NCBI GenBank assembly: GCA_030706685.1
Contig: JAUZOA010000019.1
Location: 1-64,000, forward strand
Source: Bacteroidota bacterium
GTDB taxonomy: Bacteria > Bacteroidota > Bacteroidia > Chitinophagales > Chitinophagaceae
DNA: 64,000 bases
Direction of reading: 5' to 3'
The notes under the pieces are model-generated. The model was not told the origin of the DNA. It did not search any database and saw only the letters and a list, made by a program, of their open reading frames with translations. This document shows, piece by piece, positions 1-8,553 of this stretch (the first letter of the stretch is position 1; every line of letters starts with the position of its first letter). The position numbers and the translations under genes are program-made.

Positions 1-103
1 ATTGACAACCGGGTGTTGATAAGCCCAGAGGAAAAACTAACGGTCATTCATTAACAGTAGTTAATTATTTGCCTTCACATTTCTCCCAATAGGAGAATAA
101 AAA

Positions 104-122
104 AACCTGCTGATAGCAGGTT
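104..122 (-). terminator. Rho-independent terminator, minus strand
   Basis: An 8-bp perfect stem (AACCTGCT / AGCAGGTT) with a 3-nt loop is followed on the minus strand by a run of T. It lies just downstream of the decayed tRNA-Phe fragment at 125-170, in the place where a tRNA terminator would be. It could also end transcription of the 257-1048 gene. Confidence 0.6.
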
Positions 123-124
123 CA

Positions 125-170
125 TTCTGTGGGGCGGGATCAAATCACCGACACAAGAATTTTTAGTCAT
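125..170 (-). pseudogene. Decayed 3' half of tRNA-Phe (att-like remnant)
   Basis: Aligned without gaps to the intact tRNA-Phe at 14081-14153, this stretch matches the T arm, variable loop and anticodon arm. Most differences are C-to-T or G-to-A transitions. The 5' half of a tRNA is missing, so it cannot be functional. A lone 3' tRNA half is the usual footprint of a tyrosine-recombinase integration at a tRNA gene. No integrase is visible nearby, so that origin is inferred. Confidence 0.7.
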
Positions 171-256
171 ATACTGCAGCGAAAGAATTGCGATAAGAAG
201 TACCGGCTTTACCAAAAAAGTAAATAAATTTTCCCGGGTTGCCCTGTAGTTTACAT

Positions 257-1048
257 TCATTCTTTCGCCTTCACCCGCACTACATTTTCAATTTCGTTTT
301 GCGGGTCAGGCTTTGCGTTAATGGCTTCCTTTTTCTTCTGCCATATCTCTTGCTCTTTTTTATCAAAAGTTCCTACTTCTGCAATTTGCATGCCTTCGGT
401 AACCATATAATCTAACAACTTTCGGTTCGCGCCTAACCGGGTGCGCAGAAGCAATAGCCAATGGGTGGCTGCGGCAGGCCTGGAAAATATAAATTCAAAT
501 TTTGGCTCTTTCCCGTTCACCGATATCCAATCGCTGTATTGACGGGAATGAACAGCCCCTGGTTTATTTTTCAACCAATGCACCCATGTGACTTCATAAA
601 AATAACCATCCGCGTTATACCGGCCGGGCAGTGGATGAGATTTTATAACAAGTTTCACGGCGACCTTATTTTTCATTTCTTCCAGCCTTACTTCACAGGA
701 ACCCAGGCTGCCAAAACGATGATCAGGATTTATTTCCATTTGCCGCAATGGCGATAACAGGAGGAAACGATCATTCTCCTGTGTTCGCCGGAATATCTTC
801 AGGAGTTTATGGTAAAAACCGGTTGGCTTTAGCCGGCCGCTATAAGATTTCACAATATTGTTCAGCTCGCTGGCGAGCTGGTTAAAAATCGGCGCGCTTT
901 TATTCTGCTTCTTAAAAGAAGGATGAGTCTCTTGCTTTTTTTTGGTATCCGCCTTGCGAACATGATCCTTGTAAGAACCGCCACTCACCAAAACTTTGTC
1001 ATCTACCTTCCCGCTGATAGAAATAATTCCACGTTTGATCTTTGCCAT
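257..1048 (-). CDS. Hypothetical protein, DUF6266-like start
   Basis: This 263-residue protein has no signal peptide or membrane segment. Its start (MAKIKRGIISISGKVDD...) and early basic segment resemble a Bacteroidota-restricted family (DUF6266-like) whose members begin with a similar 'GxxGK...vvv..wk' pattern. That match is from memory and weak. The C-terminus is rich in Lys, Glu and Gln and probably helical. It lies between a decayed tRNA-Phe fragment and an 11-bp-phased repeat array that begins about 90 bp upstream of its start. Function unknown. Confidence 0.7.
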   Translation of the reverse strand: MAKIKRGIISISGKVDDKVLVSGGSYKDHVRKADTKKKQETHPSFKKQNKSAPIFNQLASELNNIVKSYSGRLKPTGFYHKLLKIFRRTQENDRFLLLSPLRQMEINPDHRFGSLGSCEVRLEEMKNKVAVKLVIKSHPLPGRYNADGYFYEVTWVHWLKNKPGAVHSRQYSDWISVNGKEPKFEFIFSRPAAATHWLLLLRTRLGANRKLLDYMVTEGMQIAEVGTFDKKEQEIWQKKKEAINAKPDPQNEIENVVRVKAKE

Positions 1049-1140
1049 AGCTGTTTTTTTTGTAAATTGAAAGATGGAAACAAGGCTATGAAAGTTACAG
1101 AAGCAGCCACCGGGTTTCCAAGATATTTTTCCCTTTTTTT

Positions 1141-1305
1141 ACGTGATTTTCACGAGACCTTTGCCTGACTCCCGCCTGATTTTTGCCTGACCCTTCCCTG
1201 ACTCTTCCCTGACCCTGTCCTGACCCTTCCCTGACCCTGACGAGATTCTCCTGTATAGTATCTATATAGCTCCCATACTCCTTCTATATCCCTTCCATAT
1301 GGCAG
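1141..1305. repeat. Array of fifteen 11-bp units in exact phase
   Basis: Read in steps of 11 from 1141, each unit follows without a single-base indel. Two ACG(T/A)GA-type units are followed by seven of the type (G/C/T)CCTGACYCTT (1163-1239). Then comes one ACGAGATTCTC unit (1240-1250), and then five of the type CYATAYCCCTT (1251-1305). Sequence drifts between sub-blocks while the 11-bp register is kept. The array fills most of the gap upstream of the minus-strand gene starting at 1048. Confidence 0.85.
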
Positions 1306-1410
1306 AGAGCACCTTTAGCTTATCCGGGCAGGATGGTAATAAGATTATGAGTATTTATGGATAATTATCTGAATACGAATGTAAAATCGCCCAAGATCAC
1401 CCCGGGCATC

Positions 1411-1497
1411 TTTTACACCAAAGGTTGCTGGTGTTCCCTGCAGGTCTCCATAGTTGAAATTTTCTTTGCTTTAACGGGAAACACTAACTGCGTAAAG
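1411..1497. repeat. Degenerate hairpin repeat, copy A
   Basis: The left arm (TTTTAC...GGTGTTCCCTG) and right arm (ACGGGAAACACTAAC...CGTAAA) form an imperfect inverted repeat of about 87 bp. The arms match those of copies B (6194) and C (13795) in this window. This is the most decayed of the three. It lies between the phased array and the end of the lipoprotein gene. Confidence 0.6.
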
Positions 1498-1507
1498 GGT
1501 AAATTGA

Positions 1508-2344
1508 TCAATAATAAGTATAGGCAGCGTTTGTCTGGAATCTTTGTCCTGCATCAGGCCCGGCGGTAAATAATAAATCACCCGTCTTTGTTGAAGGTGT
1601 ATTATCATTATTATAGGTATAGGTATAATCGATAGTATAGGCAATAGGGACAACTCCTCCTGAAAAAGTTTCTTGCCTGGGATTGTTTCTCTGTAAACGA
1701 AACCCCTGTAACAGGAAAAGGTGGTCATGTATGCCGTCATGAATAAGACTGAAATCGTCTACGTTGACTTTGTCGTCATATTGCTCAAACTGCCTGGTAG
1801 AGGTAAACTCCGGCGAACCGGTTTGGGCAGGACGGTGTTCGGTAATTGTTCTTACATTACCATCAGGATGGTAAGTAAATGTCAATGTACGGTCGATAAT
1901 AAAACCGGCATTGCCTTCCTGGTGGTCCCAATCTATTTCTCTGACCAGGTCGCCATTGTAAGCAAAAGCAACATGTCTATAAGTGACATTTGCATCGTTT
2001 ATAAATTTAATCATGGCCACTTTGCCTGCGCCATCATATAAATAACGCAATGTGTCGTGATTTACCAGGATGTTGTCTCTCATCTCGGCGATCTTATTTC
2101 CGTTATAAAAAACATCATAGATAGTAAACCCGGAACTAAAATCCGCTTTGGTGACCATACTGTCTGCATTGTATTCGAAATGATAAAAAGGAGAAGGAAG
2201 ACTCGGTATCGTAATGTCTTTCAATAGTACCTTCTTAGCTGGTTCTGATGGCGGAGGAATTTGGGGGTTAGCAGTATGTTCTTTTCTGCATGAAAAAAGT
2301 AACAATATAAAAGTCACTATCAGCAAAATCTTGCCATACCGCAT
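1508..2344 (-). CDS. Putative lipoprotein of unknown function
   Basis: The ATG at 2344 gives 278 residues beginning with a short basic n-region, a hydrophobic stretch and a lipobox ending LFSC (Cys19), so the mature protein is probably lipid-anchored. A longer reading from a TTG at 2362 is possible but would bury the signal peptide. The mature part has repeated beta-rich elements such as FEYNADSMVTKA, VFYNGNKIAEM and LTFTYHPDGNVRTI. These resemble the YD-like or DUF4595-type repeats common in Bacteroidota lipoproteins. No enzyme motif is seen. It stands alone on the minus strand. Confidence 0.75.
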   Translation of the reverse strand: MRYGKILLIVTFILLLFSCRKEHTANPQIPPPSEPAKKVLLKDITIPSLPSPFYHFEYNADSMVTKADFSSGFTIYDVFYNGNKIAEMRDNILVNHDTLRYLYDGAGKVAMIKFINDANVTYRHVAFAYNGDLVREIDWDHQEGNAGFIIDRTLTFTYHPDGNVRTITEHRPAQTGSPEFTSTRQFEQYDDKVNVDDFSLIHDGIHDHLFLLQGFRLQRNNPRQETFSGGVVPIAYTIDYTYTYNNDNTPSTKTGDLLFTAGPDAGQRFQTNAAYTYY

Positions 2345-2502
2345 ATTTATTTTTGGGAGCAAAAATAAACTGCTGCCAGGTCAACTTTTGGCGCAAACTG
2401 TTGAAATGTGAAGAGTGGTGTACGAGTGGGGCATTTCATTTTTCTAACGGTATTTTGTCAAAACCCTCCCCTGCAGGGGCGAATAGCCCTGATTTTCATA
2501 AA

Positions 2503-2565
2503 AATCGTTTCTCCTTCTTCGTGGTGTCGGGCGGGACCAAACCGCCGATACAAGGATTTTCAATC
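2503..2565 (-). pseudogene. Second decayed 3' half of tRNA-Phe with downstream flank
   Basis: The stretch aligns without gaps to 14062-14124. It covers the 3' 44 nt of tRNA-Phe plus about 19 nt beyond the tRNA end, at roughly 85% identity by eye. Like the intact gene it carries A at tRNA position 68. A remnant stem (GATTTT/AAAATC, 2491-2506) sits where the tRNA terminator would be. The 5' half of the tRNA is absent. It is read as the distal att repeat of an element between here and 14081. Confidence 0.75.
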
Positions 2566-2783
2566 TTAAAAAACTGGTTTCATATGGTTTGATCTGACAT
2601 CTATTGGCTGACAATTAACAACGCGCTATTCATATCAATACACATGAATCCATATCACTTTGGGGAATGTTGTACCTCTTTTATAGCGTTTCCTGCCGGC
2701 TCGCCTTAAGATAGTGAGTGGGGCAAGTTCTCTAAAACTTCTATGAAGTTCAGTACGGGTCAGTGGTAGTATTTATCAGCCTG

Positions 2784-3455
2784 CTACAGCAACTGCTCAA
2801 AGTAACCGCCAATATTGTTTGCCCTATCCACAAATTGAAGTTCTAAAATCCAGTGTCGGCTGTTTCCTTGTTTGTCCGCCTGTAGTATGTCACTATGATT
2901 ATCGGGATGTATATCTAAGCCCAAATCTCCCGGTTCCAGTTGCTCATGGGGAAAATGACCTACAATGTGACCGGCTATCTCTCCTCCAAACTCCCAACCG
3001 TAGCGTTTTGCAAGCTCAGTAACATATTTAAAATAGGCTGCCCCTGTAAGACTGCTCTGTTTAGCATGCCAGGTTTTCGCTTCGTGCCAGGCAGCTTCTA
3101 CATCTCTTTTCAGCTTTAGTTTTAAGGGGTCCTTGCCAATAACATAGGTTCTTCCCAGGTCCGCCTCCCAGCCTTCGAAAATGGGACCAAAGTCTAAAAA
3201 CAGGATATCATCTTTTTGAATAACCAGATCAGGAGGATTTCCACTGTAAGGCTGAAGCGTATTAGGTCCGGTTCTTACAATTTTTTTATGCCAGTACTGT
3301 TCTATTCCGAAAAGATCGCTGGCAAGTTTGACTACTTCCTCAGTCAATTCCCGTTCAGACTTTCCGGGAACTATTAATCCCCGTTCCTCTACGGCATTAA
3401 ATAATTCTTTCGACTTCTGTTCTGCAAGCACCAGTTTTTGTTTTGCTTCATTCAT
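2784..3455 (-). CDS. M24 family metallopeptidase-like protein
   Basis: This 223-residue protein has the pita-bread fold signature of the methionyl/Xaa-Pro aminopeptidase family. The expected metal ligands are in order: Asp88 (FLDFGP), Asp99 (ADLGRT), His163/His167 (GHIVGHFPHE), Glu205 (ILEL) and probably Glu220 near the C-terminus. It lacks the N-terminal creatinase domain of Xaa-Pro dipeptidases, so it is a single-domain cytosolic form. The substrate cannot be told. It lies 38 nt downstream of the DUF2911 gene on the same strand and may be the last gene of that unit. Confidence 0.8.
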   Translation of the reverse strand: MNEAKQKLVLAEQKSKELFNAVEERGLIVPGKSERELTEEVVKLASDLFGIEQYWHKKIVRTGPNTLQPYSGNPPDLVIQKDDILFLDFGPIFEGWEADLGRTYVIGKDPLKLKLKRDVEAAWHEAKTWHAKQSSLTGAAYFKYVTELAKRYGWEFGGEIAGHIVGHFPHEQLEPGDLGLDIHPDNHSDILQADKQGNSRHWILELQFVDRANNIGGYFEQLL

Positions 3456-3493
3456 GGTTTCATTTTTTTCGAAGTTTGTGTAAACCGTAACAG

Positions 3494-4618
3494 CTAATTA
3501 TTCATGTCCTTACCATTTTGCAGGTCCCTTATATTCCTTTCCACTTCCAATTTATTTCCACCCATGGCCTGGGGCAGGGCTTTTTGTGCAAAGTCAAGCG
3601 CTCTTTTGTAATCGCCCAGTGCCGAATAGCCGCTTGCCATACCTATATTGGTAAAAAGTGTATTCGGAAACCTGTCATAATTCATCTTAAACACTTCGAG
3701 TGCCTCTTTCGGCCGTTTCGCGGCCACCAAACCGGAAGCGTAAACGTAGGCTTCGATCTGGTCGGCATAAGGCAAGGCTTTTTTCATTATCTCGTCAGCC
3801 TCCGCCTTTCGTCCCAGGCTGTCTAGTATGGCTGCTTTGGTTTGCCAGGGGGTGAAGGTTGTAGTTCCGCCGAAACGAAAGCTTGTCGCGCTATCGGCCC
3901 ACATTAAACCTTCCTCCAAATTGGTATTATTAGCCGCACAATAAGCCGCCGCTTCGTTCCATCCCTGCCACAATCCCGGCAAAGCTCTGTCTCCGCGCAA
4001 TTCCATCCTGAACGATGCGATCTGCGTTTTTATCACATCAACATCAATTCTAAAAGGGATCGCCAGCTTTTCCCATTGTAATTGTACGGTTGCGCCCGAT
4101 GGGGTCTGATCGGTAAATTCATATTTCAGCCATTCCACGCTTTTATCGGTCTTTACCGGTTTTACTTTTACCCGCAAAGCATCTTCCGCGGGATCATAAA
4201 AGAAGTTACCCCACGATGTTGAATTTCTTGAGAAGATCAGGGTGCATTCATTGGGATCATACGCAATAAAAAAACCGTACTTGCCAGCCGGCAGATCCTG
4301 CCCCTCAATTTTTACTGCAGTAGTAAACTCAATGGTCGTATTCTCATTGGCGCCGGCACGCCAGGGCGCCGGTTTTTTTGCCCCGTACCCAAGCTCGGTA
4401 AAACCAACGGGTATAAGTTCTCCCCAAATATGGCCATCCCTTTTTTTAACACCCGGCCGGCTGTAATGAATGCTGACATCCGTAATACCGATCTGCTCGC
4501 TGACAGATGCTCTTTTATTACCTCCGCGCGGGAGCGTGGTCAATTGTGCCTTACTCATACCGGCGAAAGCCAGTTGAAAGGACAGCAACAGTAAACAAGA
4601 TTTAAATAAATTTTTCAT
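3494..4618 (-). CDS. DUF2911 protein with C-terminal TPR-like helices
   Basis: The 374-residue protein has a signal peptide of about 24 residues ending near SKAQ. Residues 25-165 match DUF2911 by recall (VSEQIGITDVSIHYSRPGVK..., IWGELIPVG, PWRAGANENTTIEF, LPAGKYGFF). Residues from about 210 form helix pairs like TPR repeats (LEVFKMNYDRFPN, YKRALDFAQKALPQA). It is likely exported to the periplasm; function unknown. Its start overlaps the stop of the upstream cysteine hydrolase by 4 nt (ATGA), so the two are probably co-translated. Confidence 0.85.
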   Translation of the reverse strand: MKNLFKSCLLLLSFQLAFAGMSKAQLTTLPRGGNKRASVSEQIGITDVSIHYSRPGVKKRDGHIWGELIPVGFTELGYGAKKPAPWRAGANENTTIEFTTAVKIEGQDLPAGKYGFFIAYDPNECTLIFSRNSTSWGNFFYDPAEDALRVKVKPVKTDKSVEWLKYEFTDQTPSGATVQLQWEKLAIPFRIDVDVIKTQIASFRMELRGDRALPGLWQGWNEAAAYCAANNTNLEEGLMWADSATSFRFGGTTTFTPWQTKAAILDSLGRKAEADEIMKKALPYADQIEAYVYASGLVAAKRPKEALEVFKMNYDRFPNTLFTNIGMASGYSALGDYKRALDFAQKALPQAMGGNKLEVERNIRDLQNGKDMNN

Positions 4619-5187
4619 TGTATGCTTTGCTTTATAATATCTGATGTTACAATCGTTGCAAACTCTTTATTCAGGCTTGCCAATGCTGTTTCATGAATAA
4701 GTTCGGCCGGGTAATTTTGCCCATCAAGGCCTTTTTTATTAAACGTAGCAGTGGCGTCAGCAACAAGGAAAGTTTCATACCCTAAATTACCGGCCATCCT
4801 TGTAGTTGTGGAAATGCAGTGGTCGGTAGTTAAGCCGACAATGACAAGCGTAGTGATATCATCGATGTCTAGCTGAGTTTGTAAATCAGTACCGATGAAT
4901 GCGCTGTTTACATGCTTAATTATTATTGGTTCCCCCGCAAGCGGAGTAACCAGGTCATTGAATTCATTTCCGGCATTCGTTTCATGAAGCAAAGAAGTTG
5001 GAATGGTGGAGCAATGCCTGATATGAAAAATGGGAAGATGATGCGTTCTCCAGATTTTTAGCATTTCGCTTGCCCGTAATTCAGCATCAGGATTATTTCG
5101 CTGTCCTCCCCAATATTCAATGTTCTCAAACCCCTTTTGAATGTCGACAAGGATTAATGCAGGCCTGGCTGATTTTGTTATACTCAT
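4615..5187 (-). CDS. Isochorismatase-family cysteine hydrolase
   Basis: From the ATG at 5187 (190 residues; a longer reading to 5223 adds an unconserved dozen) the protein carries the family's triad: Asp15 in LVDIQ, Lys91 in IIIKHVNSAF, and Cys124 in TTDHCIST. These enzymes hydrolyse amides or N-carbamoyl compounds, or the ether of isochorismate. The substrate here is unknown. It is divergent from a LysR regulator, a common arrangement for an inducible detoxifying hydrolase, and it leads into the DUF2911 gene through a 4-nt overlap. Confidence 0.85.
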   Translation of the reverse strand: MSITKSARPALILVDIQKGFENIEYWGGQRNNPDAELRASEMLKIWRTHHLPIFHIRHCSTIPTSLLHETNAGNEFNDLVTPLAGEPIIIKHVNSAFIGTDLQTQLDIDDITTLVIVGLTTDHCISTTTRMAGNLGYETFLVADATATFNKKGLDGQNYPAELIHETALASLNKEFATIVTSDIIKQSIQ

Positions 5188-5228
5188 GTGTTTCTCCCGG
5201 AAGATTTTTTCCAGGCAAAGCAAGGCAG

Positions 5229-5286
5229 TTTACGTGATAAAATATAATGCTTAATTTTGATTAATTGATAACTTATTCTGATTAAT
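5229..5286. promoter_or_regulatory. Divergent control region of LysR and hydrolase genes
   Basis: A TAATTTTG (5252-5259) fits the Bacteroidota -7 box TAnnTTTG for the LysR gene. A weak -33 match (TTTA, 5229-5232) lies 19 nt upstream. Two direct copies of TGATTAAT (5258-5265 and 5279-5286) are 21 bp apart, two helical turns, and are candidate LysR contacts. No RBS is evident. Confidence 0.4.
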
Positions 5287-6150
5287 ATGGATGTTCAGCA
5301 AATTAAAAATTTCCTGGTTTTATGTGATACGCTCAACTTCAGAAAAGCTGCTGAACAAATAAATATTGTTCAACCCGCTTTGAGCAAGCAAATACAATTG
5401 CTGGAAAATGAAGTGGGCGCCCTGTTGTTTAACAGGACTAAGCGAACGGTTATTTTAACTGAAGCAGGTATTTTTTTTCAGAAAGAAACGAACAGGATTT
5501 TACAGGATTTGAATAAAACAATTACCAGAACTGCACAACTACATAACGGCGAAGCAGGTGAAATAAGGTTTACACATGCAAGTTCTGCTATGAACACCGT
5601 GGTACCTTCCTTTTTGGTTAAACTGAAGCATAAATGGCCAAATTTAAAAACCATTGTCCAGGAAACATCAAACTTTCAACAAATTGAAATGTTGCAGGCA
5701 AGAAAAACAGATATTGGTATTGCTCCCAATATCCTGGTGCCCCCGGAATTCAACTCTAAAATCTTATACAAAGAGAACTTTGTTTTGATTTTGCCCAATA
5801 ATCACTCTTTATCAAAAAAGAAGATTACCGATTTGTCTGTCTTAAAAAATGAGACATTTATCTTGCCGCAACTTTCTACCGGCATCGGTTACGTTGAAGC
5901 CATTCTGCAGATTTGTCAGGGCTTTGGCTTTAAGCCCAAAGTGGCACATGAGTCGGCTCATTCCATAGGTGTGTTGCGCCTGGTAGAAGCCGGCCTTGGT
6001 ATTTCCATTGAACCCATCTCTTCTGTAAGTGGTGCAAATATGAATATCAAACTGGTTGAATTGAAAAACCTGCCCCAAAAAGTAACGATGACACTTTTTT
6101 GGCTGCGGGAACGCGAAGAAGAATTAAGCAGATTTATAGAAATGTTTTGA
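5287..6150 (+). CDS. LysR-family transcriptional regulator
   Basis: The 287-residue protein has the winged helix-turn-helix of LysR regulators at residues 1-60 (FLVLCDTLNFRKAAEQINIVQPALSKQIQLLE, split here only in naming, then FNRTKRTVILTEAG). The effector-binding domain follows from about residue 90 to the end. It diverges from the cysteine hydrolase at 4615-5187 across a 99-bp gap and most likely controls it, with itself, in response to an unknown ligand. Length and layout are normal for the family. Confidence 0.9.
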   Translation: MDVQQIKNFLVLCDTLNFRKAAEQINIVQPALSKQIQLLENEVGALLFNRTKRTVILTEAGIFFQKETNRILQDLNKTITRTAQLHNGEAGEIRFTHASSAMNTVVPSFLVKLKHKWPNLKTIVQETSNFQQIEMLQARKTDIGIAPNILVPPEFNSKILYKENFVLILPNNHSLSKKKITDLSVLKNETFILPQLSTGIGYVEAILQICQGFGFKPKVAHESAHSIGVLRLVEAGLGISIEPISSVSGANMNIKLVELKNLPQKVTMTLFWLREREEELSRFIEMF

Positions 6151-6193
6151 AACTCAACCCCGATAATAAAATAGAGACGTTTCTATCCCCTGG

Positions 6194-6290
6194 TTTTTAC
6201 GCCATCGGTTGGTGTTTCCCGCTAAATTGATGGTAGGTCAGATTTTAGAATAATACGGGAGCGCCAACGACCTGTCGTTCTCTTCGATAC
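6194..6290. repeat. Hairpin repeat, copy B (half element)
   Basis: The stem GTTGGTGTTTCCCG (6208-6221) pairs with CGGGAGCGCCAAC (6256-6268). It is preceded by TTTTTACGCCATCG, as in copy C. After the hairpin the sequence CCAACGAC...TTC.CTTCGAT also matches the centre of copy C. Copy B therefore looks like the left half of that roughly 200-bp element. Confidence 0.7.
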
Positions 6291-6414
6291 ACCTATTTAT
6301 CTAAATGAAAGATCTTTATACTTTTTTTCCAACTTTATATGACTGATAAGTGGTTTCAGGATTGCCCGTAGTATTCTTCTGATATTTATCTTAGCCATTT
6401 GACTCATCGAATTA

Positions 6415-6993
6415 CTAATCATTTAATCCCTTTCCATTGAGAATTTGCTGTATACATTTTTCAACCCTTGACTCCCGGGTTTTGGATTGTTTGGGTTGAG
6501 AAAAATAAAAAATGTATGCTTTTTGCCGTCCCGGCGTCAATGCTTTAAAAGCGGTTTTCAGGGCAGGGTTCCTATTTAATTTGGTTTGAAATTCTTCGGG
6601 AATGGTGAAGTCTGAAGTCTTTTTTAATTTCACTTTCAAACCGGCTTTTTCCACTTCAATAGCTTCATAGATATAGGCTTTCAGGATGCGTTCTACCCTG
6701 GCTATTTCTTTAACACTGGTGAACCGAACCTGGCGCGCCGCCTGCACATTCCCGGTTTGTTGGATCAGAATTCCATTGGTATCCTTTAACAAGGCGCCTT
6801 TGAAAAACAAAACCGCACAGTATTCTTTAAATACATGTATTAATACTATGTTAGTTTTCCGGAACGTGTAGCAAGGACAGCCCCATTTCAATTCTTCGTT
6901 CAATCCACAATCAAGAATGATCATTCTCAGTTTCCTGATTTCTTCCTGCCACTTTTTGGCTTTATCAAAATAAAAATCAACCTTAGGATTCAT
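6415..6993 (-). CDS. YdeI/DUF1801 family protein
   Basis: The 192-residue protein has an N-terminal DUF1801 domain (to about residue 105; ELKWGCPCYTF and VLFFKGALLKD are typical). A helical, basic C-terminal part follows (LTPGRQKAYIFYFSQPKQSKTRESRVEK), typical of the YdeI/OmpD-associated family. In that family the tail reads 'spsrrreyv.wI..AKr.eTR..Ri', which this matches. The role is poorly known (members are linked to stress or bacteriocin protection). It is a single gene with its own flanking gaps. Confidence 0.85.
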   Translation of the reverse strand: MNPKVDFYFDKAKKWQEEIRKLRMIILDCGLNEELKWGCPCYTFRKTNIVLIHVFKEYCAVLFFKGALLKDTNGILIQQTGNVQAARQVRFTSVKEIARVERILKAYIYEAIEVEKAGLKVKLKKTSDFTIPEEFQTKLNRNPALKTAFKALTPGRQKAYIFYFSQPKQSKTRESRVEKCIQQILNGKGLND

Positions 6994-7026
6994 GCTATTC
7001 TTTGTTATAGTATATTATTGCAAAAA

Positions 7027-7602
7027 TCAGACCCTCAGCGAGCCGCGGAACCCCCTGGCGGCATAGTAAGATTCTGCGCCGTTGTGATACACGAAGACAG
7101 TGTTATAGCGACGGTCACAAAAGAGGGCGCCGCCGAGTTTTCTGATATCAGAAGGTGTTATTATCCAGCTGGACGTCTTCGTATCGAAATTTCCAAGTTG
7201 CTGCAACTCCCGGTATTGTTCTTCCGTTAAAAGCTCAATGCCCATGGCAGCGGCCATATCAATAGCGTTATTTTCCGGTTTATGTTCTTTCCTTGACTCC
7301 AGCGCTTCACGGTCGTAACAAAGACTTCTGCGGCCTTTCGGGCTCTCCGCTGAACAATCATAAAAAAGGTATTCGCCCGTCTTTTTATCCTGGCCAACAA
7401 CATCCGGTTCACCGCCGGTTCTTTCCATTTCATTGAGCGACCACAGTCTTTCATTATCAGCTTCCAGCTTTGCCTGTACTTTGGACCATTCAAGACCTTT
7501 ATGACGGCTCCTGTTTTTTTCAAAACGGGCTTTCAATGCGCTGAGTAGTTCTTCATGTTGTTTGGGTGACAACTTCTTTTCATTGCTCTTCATGTTGTTC
7601 AT
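7027..7602 (-). CDS. DUF4256 domain-containing protein
   Basis: The 191-residue cytosolic protein matches the DUF4256 family over nearly its whole length. Recalled family motifs include LEWSKVQAKL, GGEPDVVGQD, YDCSAESPKGRRSLCYDREAL, ELLTEEQYRELQ, and a C-terminal segment with FCDRRYNTVFVYHNGA. The function of the family is unknown. A second ATG three codons in (MKSNEKK) is an alternative start. It lies downstream of the ArsR-AHSA1-DoxX unit, with a 78-bp gap. Confidence 0.85.
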   Translation of the reverse strand: MNNMKSNEKKLSPKQHEELLSALKARFEKNRSRHKGLEWSKVQAKLEADNERLWSLNEMERTGGEPDVVGQDKKTGEYLFYDCSAESPKGRRSLCYDREALESRKEHKPENNAIDMAAAMGIELLTEEQYRELQQLGNFDTKTSSWIITPSDIRKLGGALFCDRRYNTVFVYHNGAESYYAARGFRGSLRV

Positions 7603-7680
7603 ATTTTTATATTATCTCTGTTGAATAGGTGTGTCAAATGTATAATTGCCTGAATTCATTTCAAGGATTTATTCATCTAT

Positions 7681-8076
7681 TCATTTAGTAGCTAACTGAA
7701 ATGATCTTCTATCTGCAGGCCTGAAATACCACGATACCACAGTCAGGATCAGAAGTAACAACGAAGGAAATACTTCATTCGCCGGATCACCCGAGGCGAT
7801 ATGCGAAAATACCGCTCCCGACATGGCAAAGAAAAAGCCTGCATAAGCCCATTCCTTTAGTAAAGGAAATTTAGGAATAAGCACTGCTACAACTCCCAAA
7901 ATTTTCCAGATACCTATTATTATCAGAAAATAGGCAGGATAGCCCAATTGTGTAATACTATCTGCTCCTCCCGCTCCTGTTTTCTCTTTGAATAACTGTA
8001 CTATTCCGGTTGATAGCATTCCTAATGCAAGCCAGATAGTAGCAATCCAATAGATAAATTTATTTCTCTTTGTCAT
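7681..8076 (-). CDS. DoxX-like integral membrane protein
   Basis: The 131-residue protein has four hydrophobic helices, at about residues 8-28, 47-68, 73-92 and 97-115, with the GIWKILG..A.L.P..P.LKEWAYAG pattern of DoxX/DUF4260-like small membrane proteins. Family members often sit beside ArsR and AHSA1 genes, as here: it begins 6 nt after the AHSA1 gene, so the three form an operon. The biochemical role is uncertain; an inner-membrane redox or transport helper has been proposed for relatives. Confidence 0.8.
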   Translation of the reverse strand: MTKRNKFIYWIATIWLALGMLSTGIVQLFKEKTGAGGADSITQLGYPAYFLIIIGIWKILGVVAVLIPKFPLLKEWAYAGFFFAMSGAVFSHIASGDPANEVFPSLLLLILTVVSWYFRPADRRSFQLATK

Positions 8077-8082
8077 GAGGTG

Positions 8083-8547
8083 TTATTTTAATTTGCTTAC
8101 GATGTCTTGTAATCGGTTATGTGCCATGTTTATGCCTTTAGCAAAGGGTAGCTGCAGCATTTGGTCTCTGAGTGCTACTGATCTATATAGCACATGCATT
8201 GTGAGTTTGCTGGTGTCGTCAGTAAGTTGTTCAAATTCATAGAACTCAAGCTGCACGTCAAAAGGCGTATGATCCATTTCAAATGTCTTTGTGATCTTCT
8301 GGTTAGGGATAAACTCATGGATTACCCCATTGAACCCGTATTTGTTTCCTTTGGCATCGGTTGTTTCAAATTGATAAGAGCCGTGCTTTTTACTTTCAAG
8401 TTTCAGTACTTTCGTTCCCATCCATTGCTCAACAATGCCGGGGTCTGTATACGCTTTGAAAAGTAATTCCAATGGCAAATCAAATTCCCTCGTAATCACT
8501 AATTCCTGTTTGCCTTCTTCGGCATTGATTTTTGTTTTTTGTTCCAT
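8083..8547 (-). CDS. SRPBCC / AHSA1-like START-fold protein
   Basis: The 154-residue protein shows the AHSA1 pattern: ITREFDLPLELLFKAYTDPGIVEQWMG near the N-terminus, and a closing helix (KGINMAHNRLQDIVSKL). The fold binds hydrophobic ligands in a deep cavity, and the ligand is not known. It lies between its likely regulator ArsR (6 nt upstream) and DoxX (6 nt downstream) in one operon. It is a distant paralogue of the AHSA1 protein at 9533-10033. Confidence 0.85.
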   Translation of the reverse strand: MEQKTKINAEEGKQELVITREFDLPLELLFKAYTDPGIVEQWMGTKVLKLESKKHGSYQFETTDAKGNKYGFNGVIHEFIPNQKITKTFEMDHTPFDVQLEFYEFEQLTDDTSKLTMHVLYRSVALRDQMLQLPFAKGINMAHNRLQDIVSKLK

Positions 8548-8553
8548 ATTATT

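Noticed and set aside
1163-1305. CRISPR-like array
   Set aside because: Units of 11 bp with no spacers of even size and no cas genes; a phased minisatellite fits better.
1721-2041. Plus-strand frame of 106 codons
   Set aside because: Antisense to the lipoprotein gene, which has a clear lipobox and repeated beta elements.
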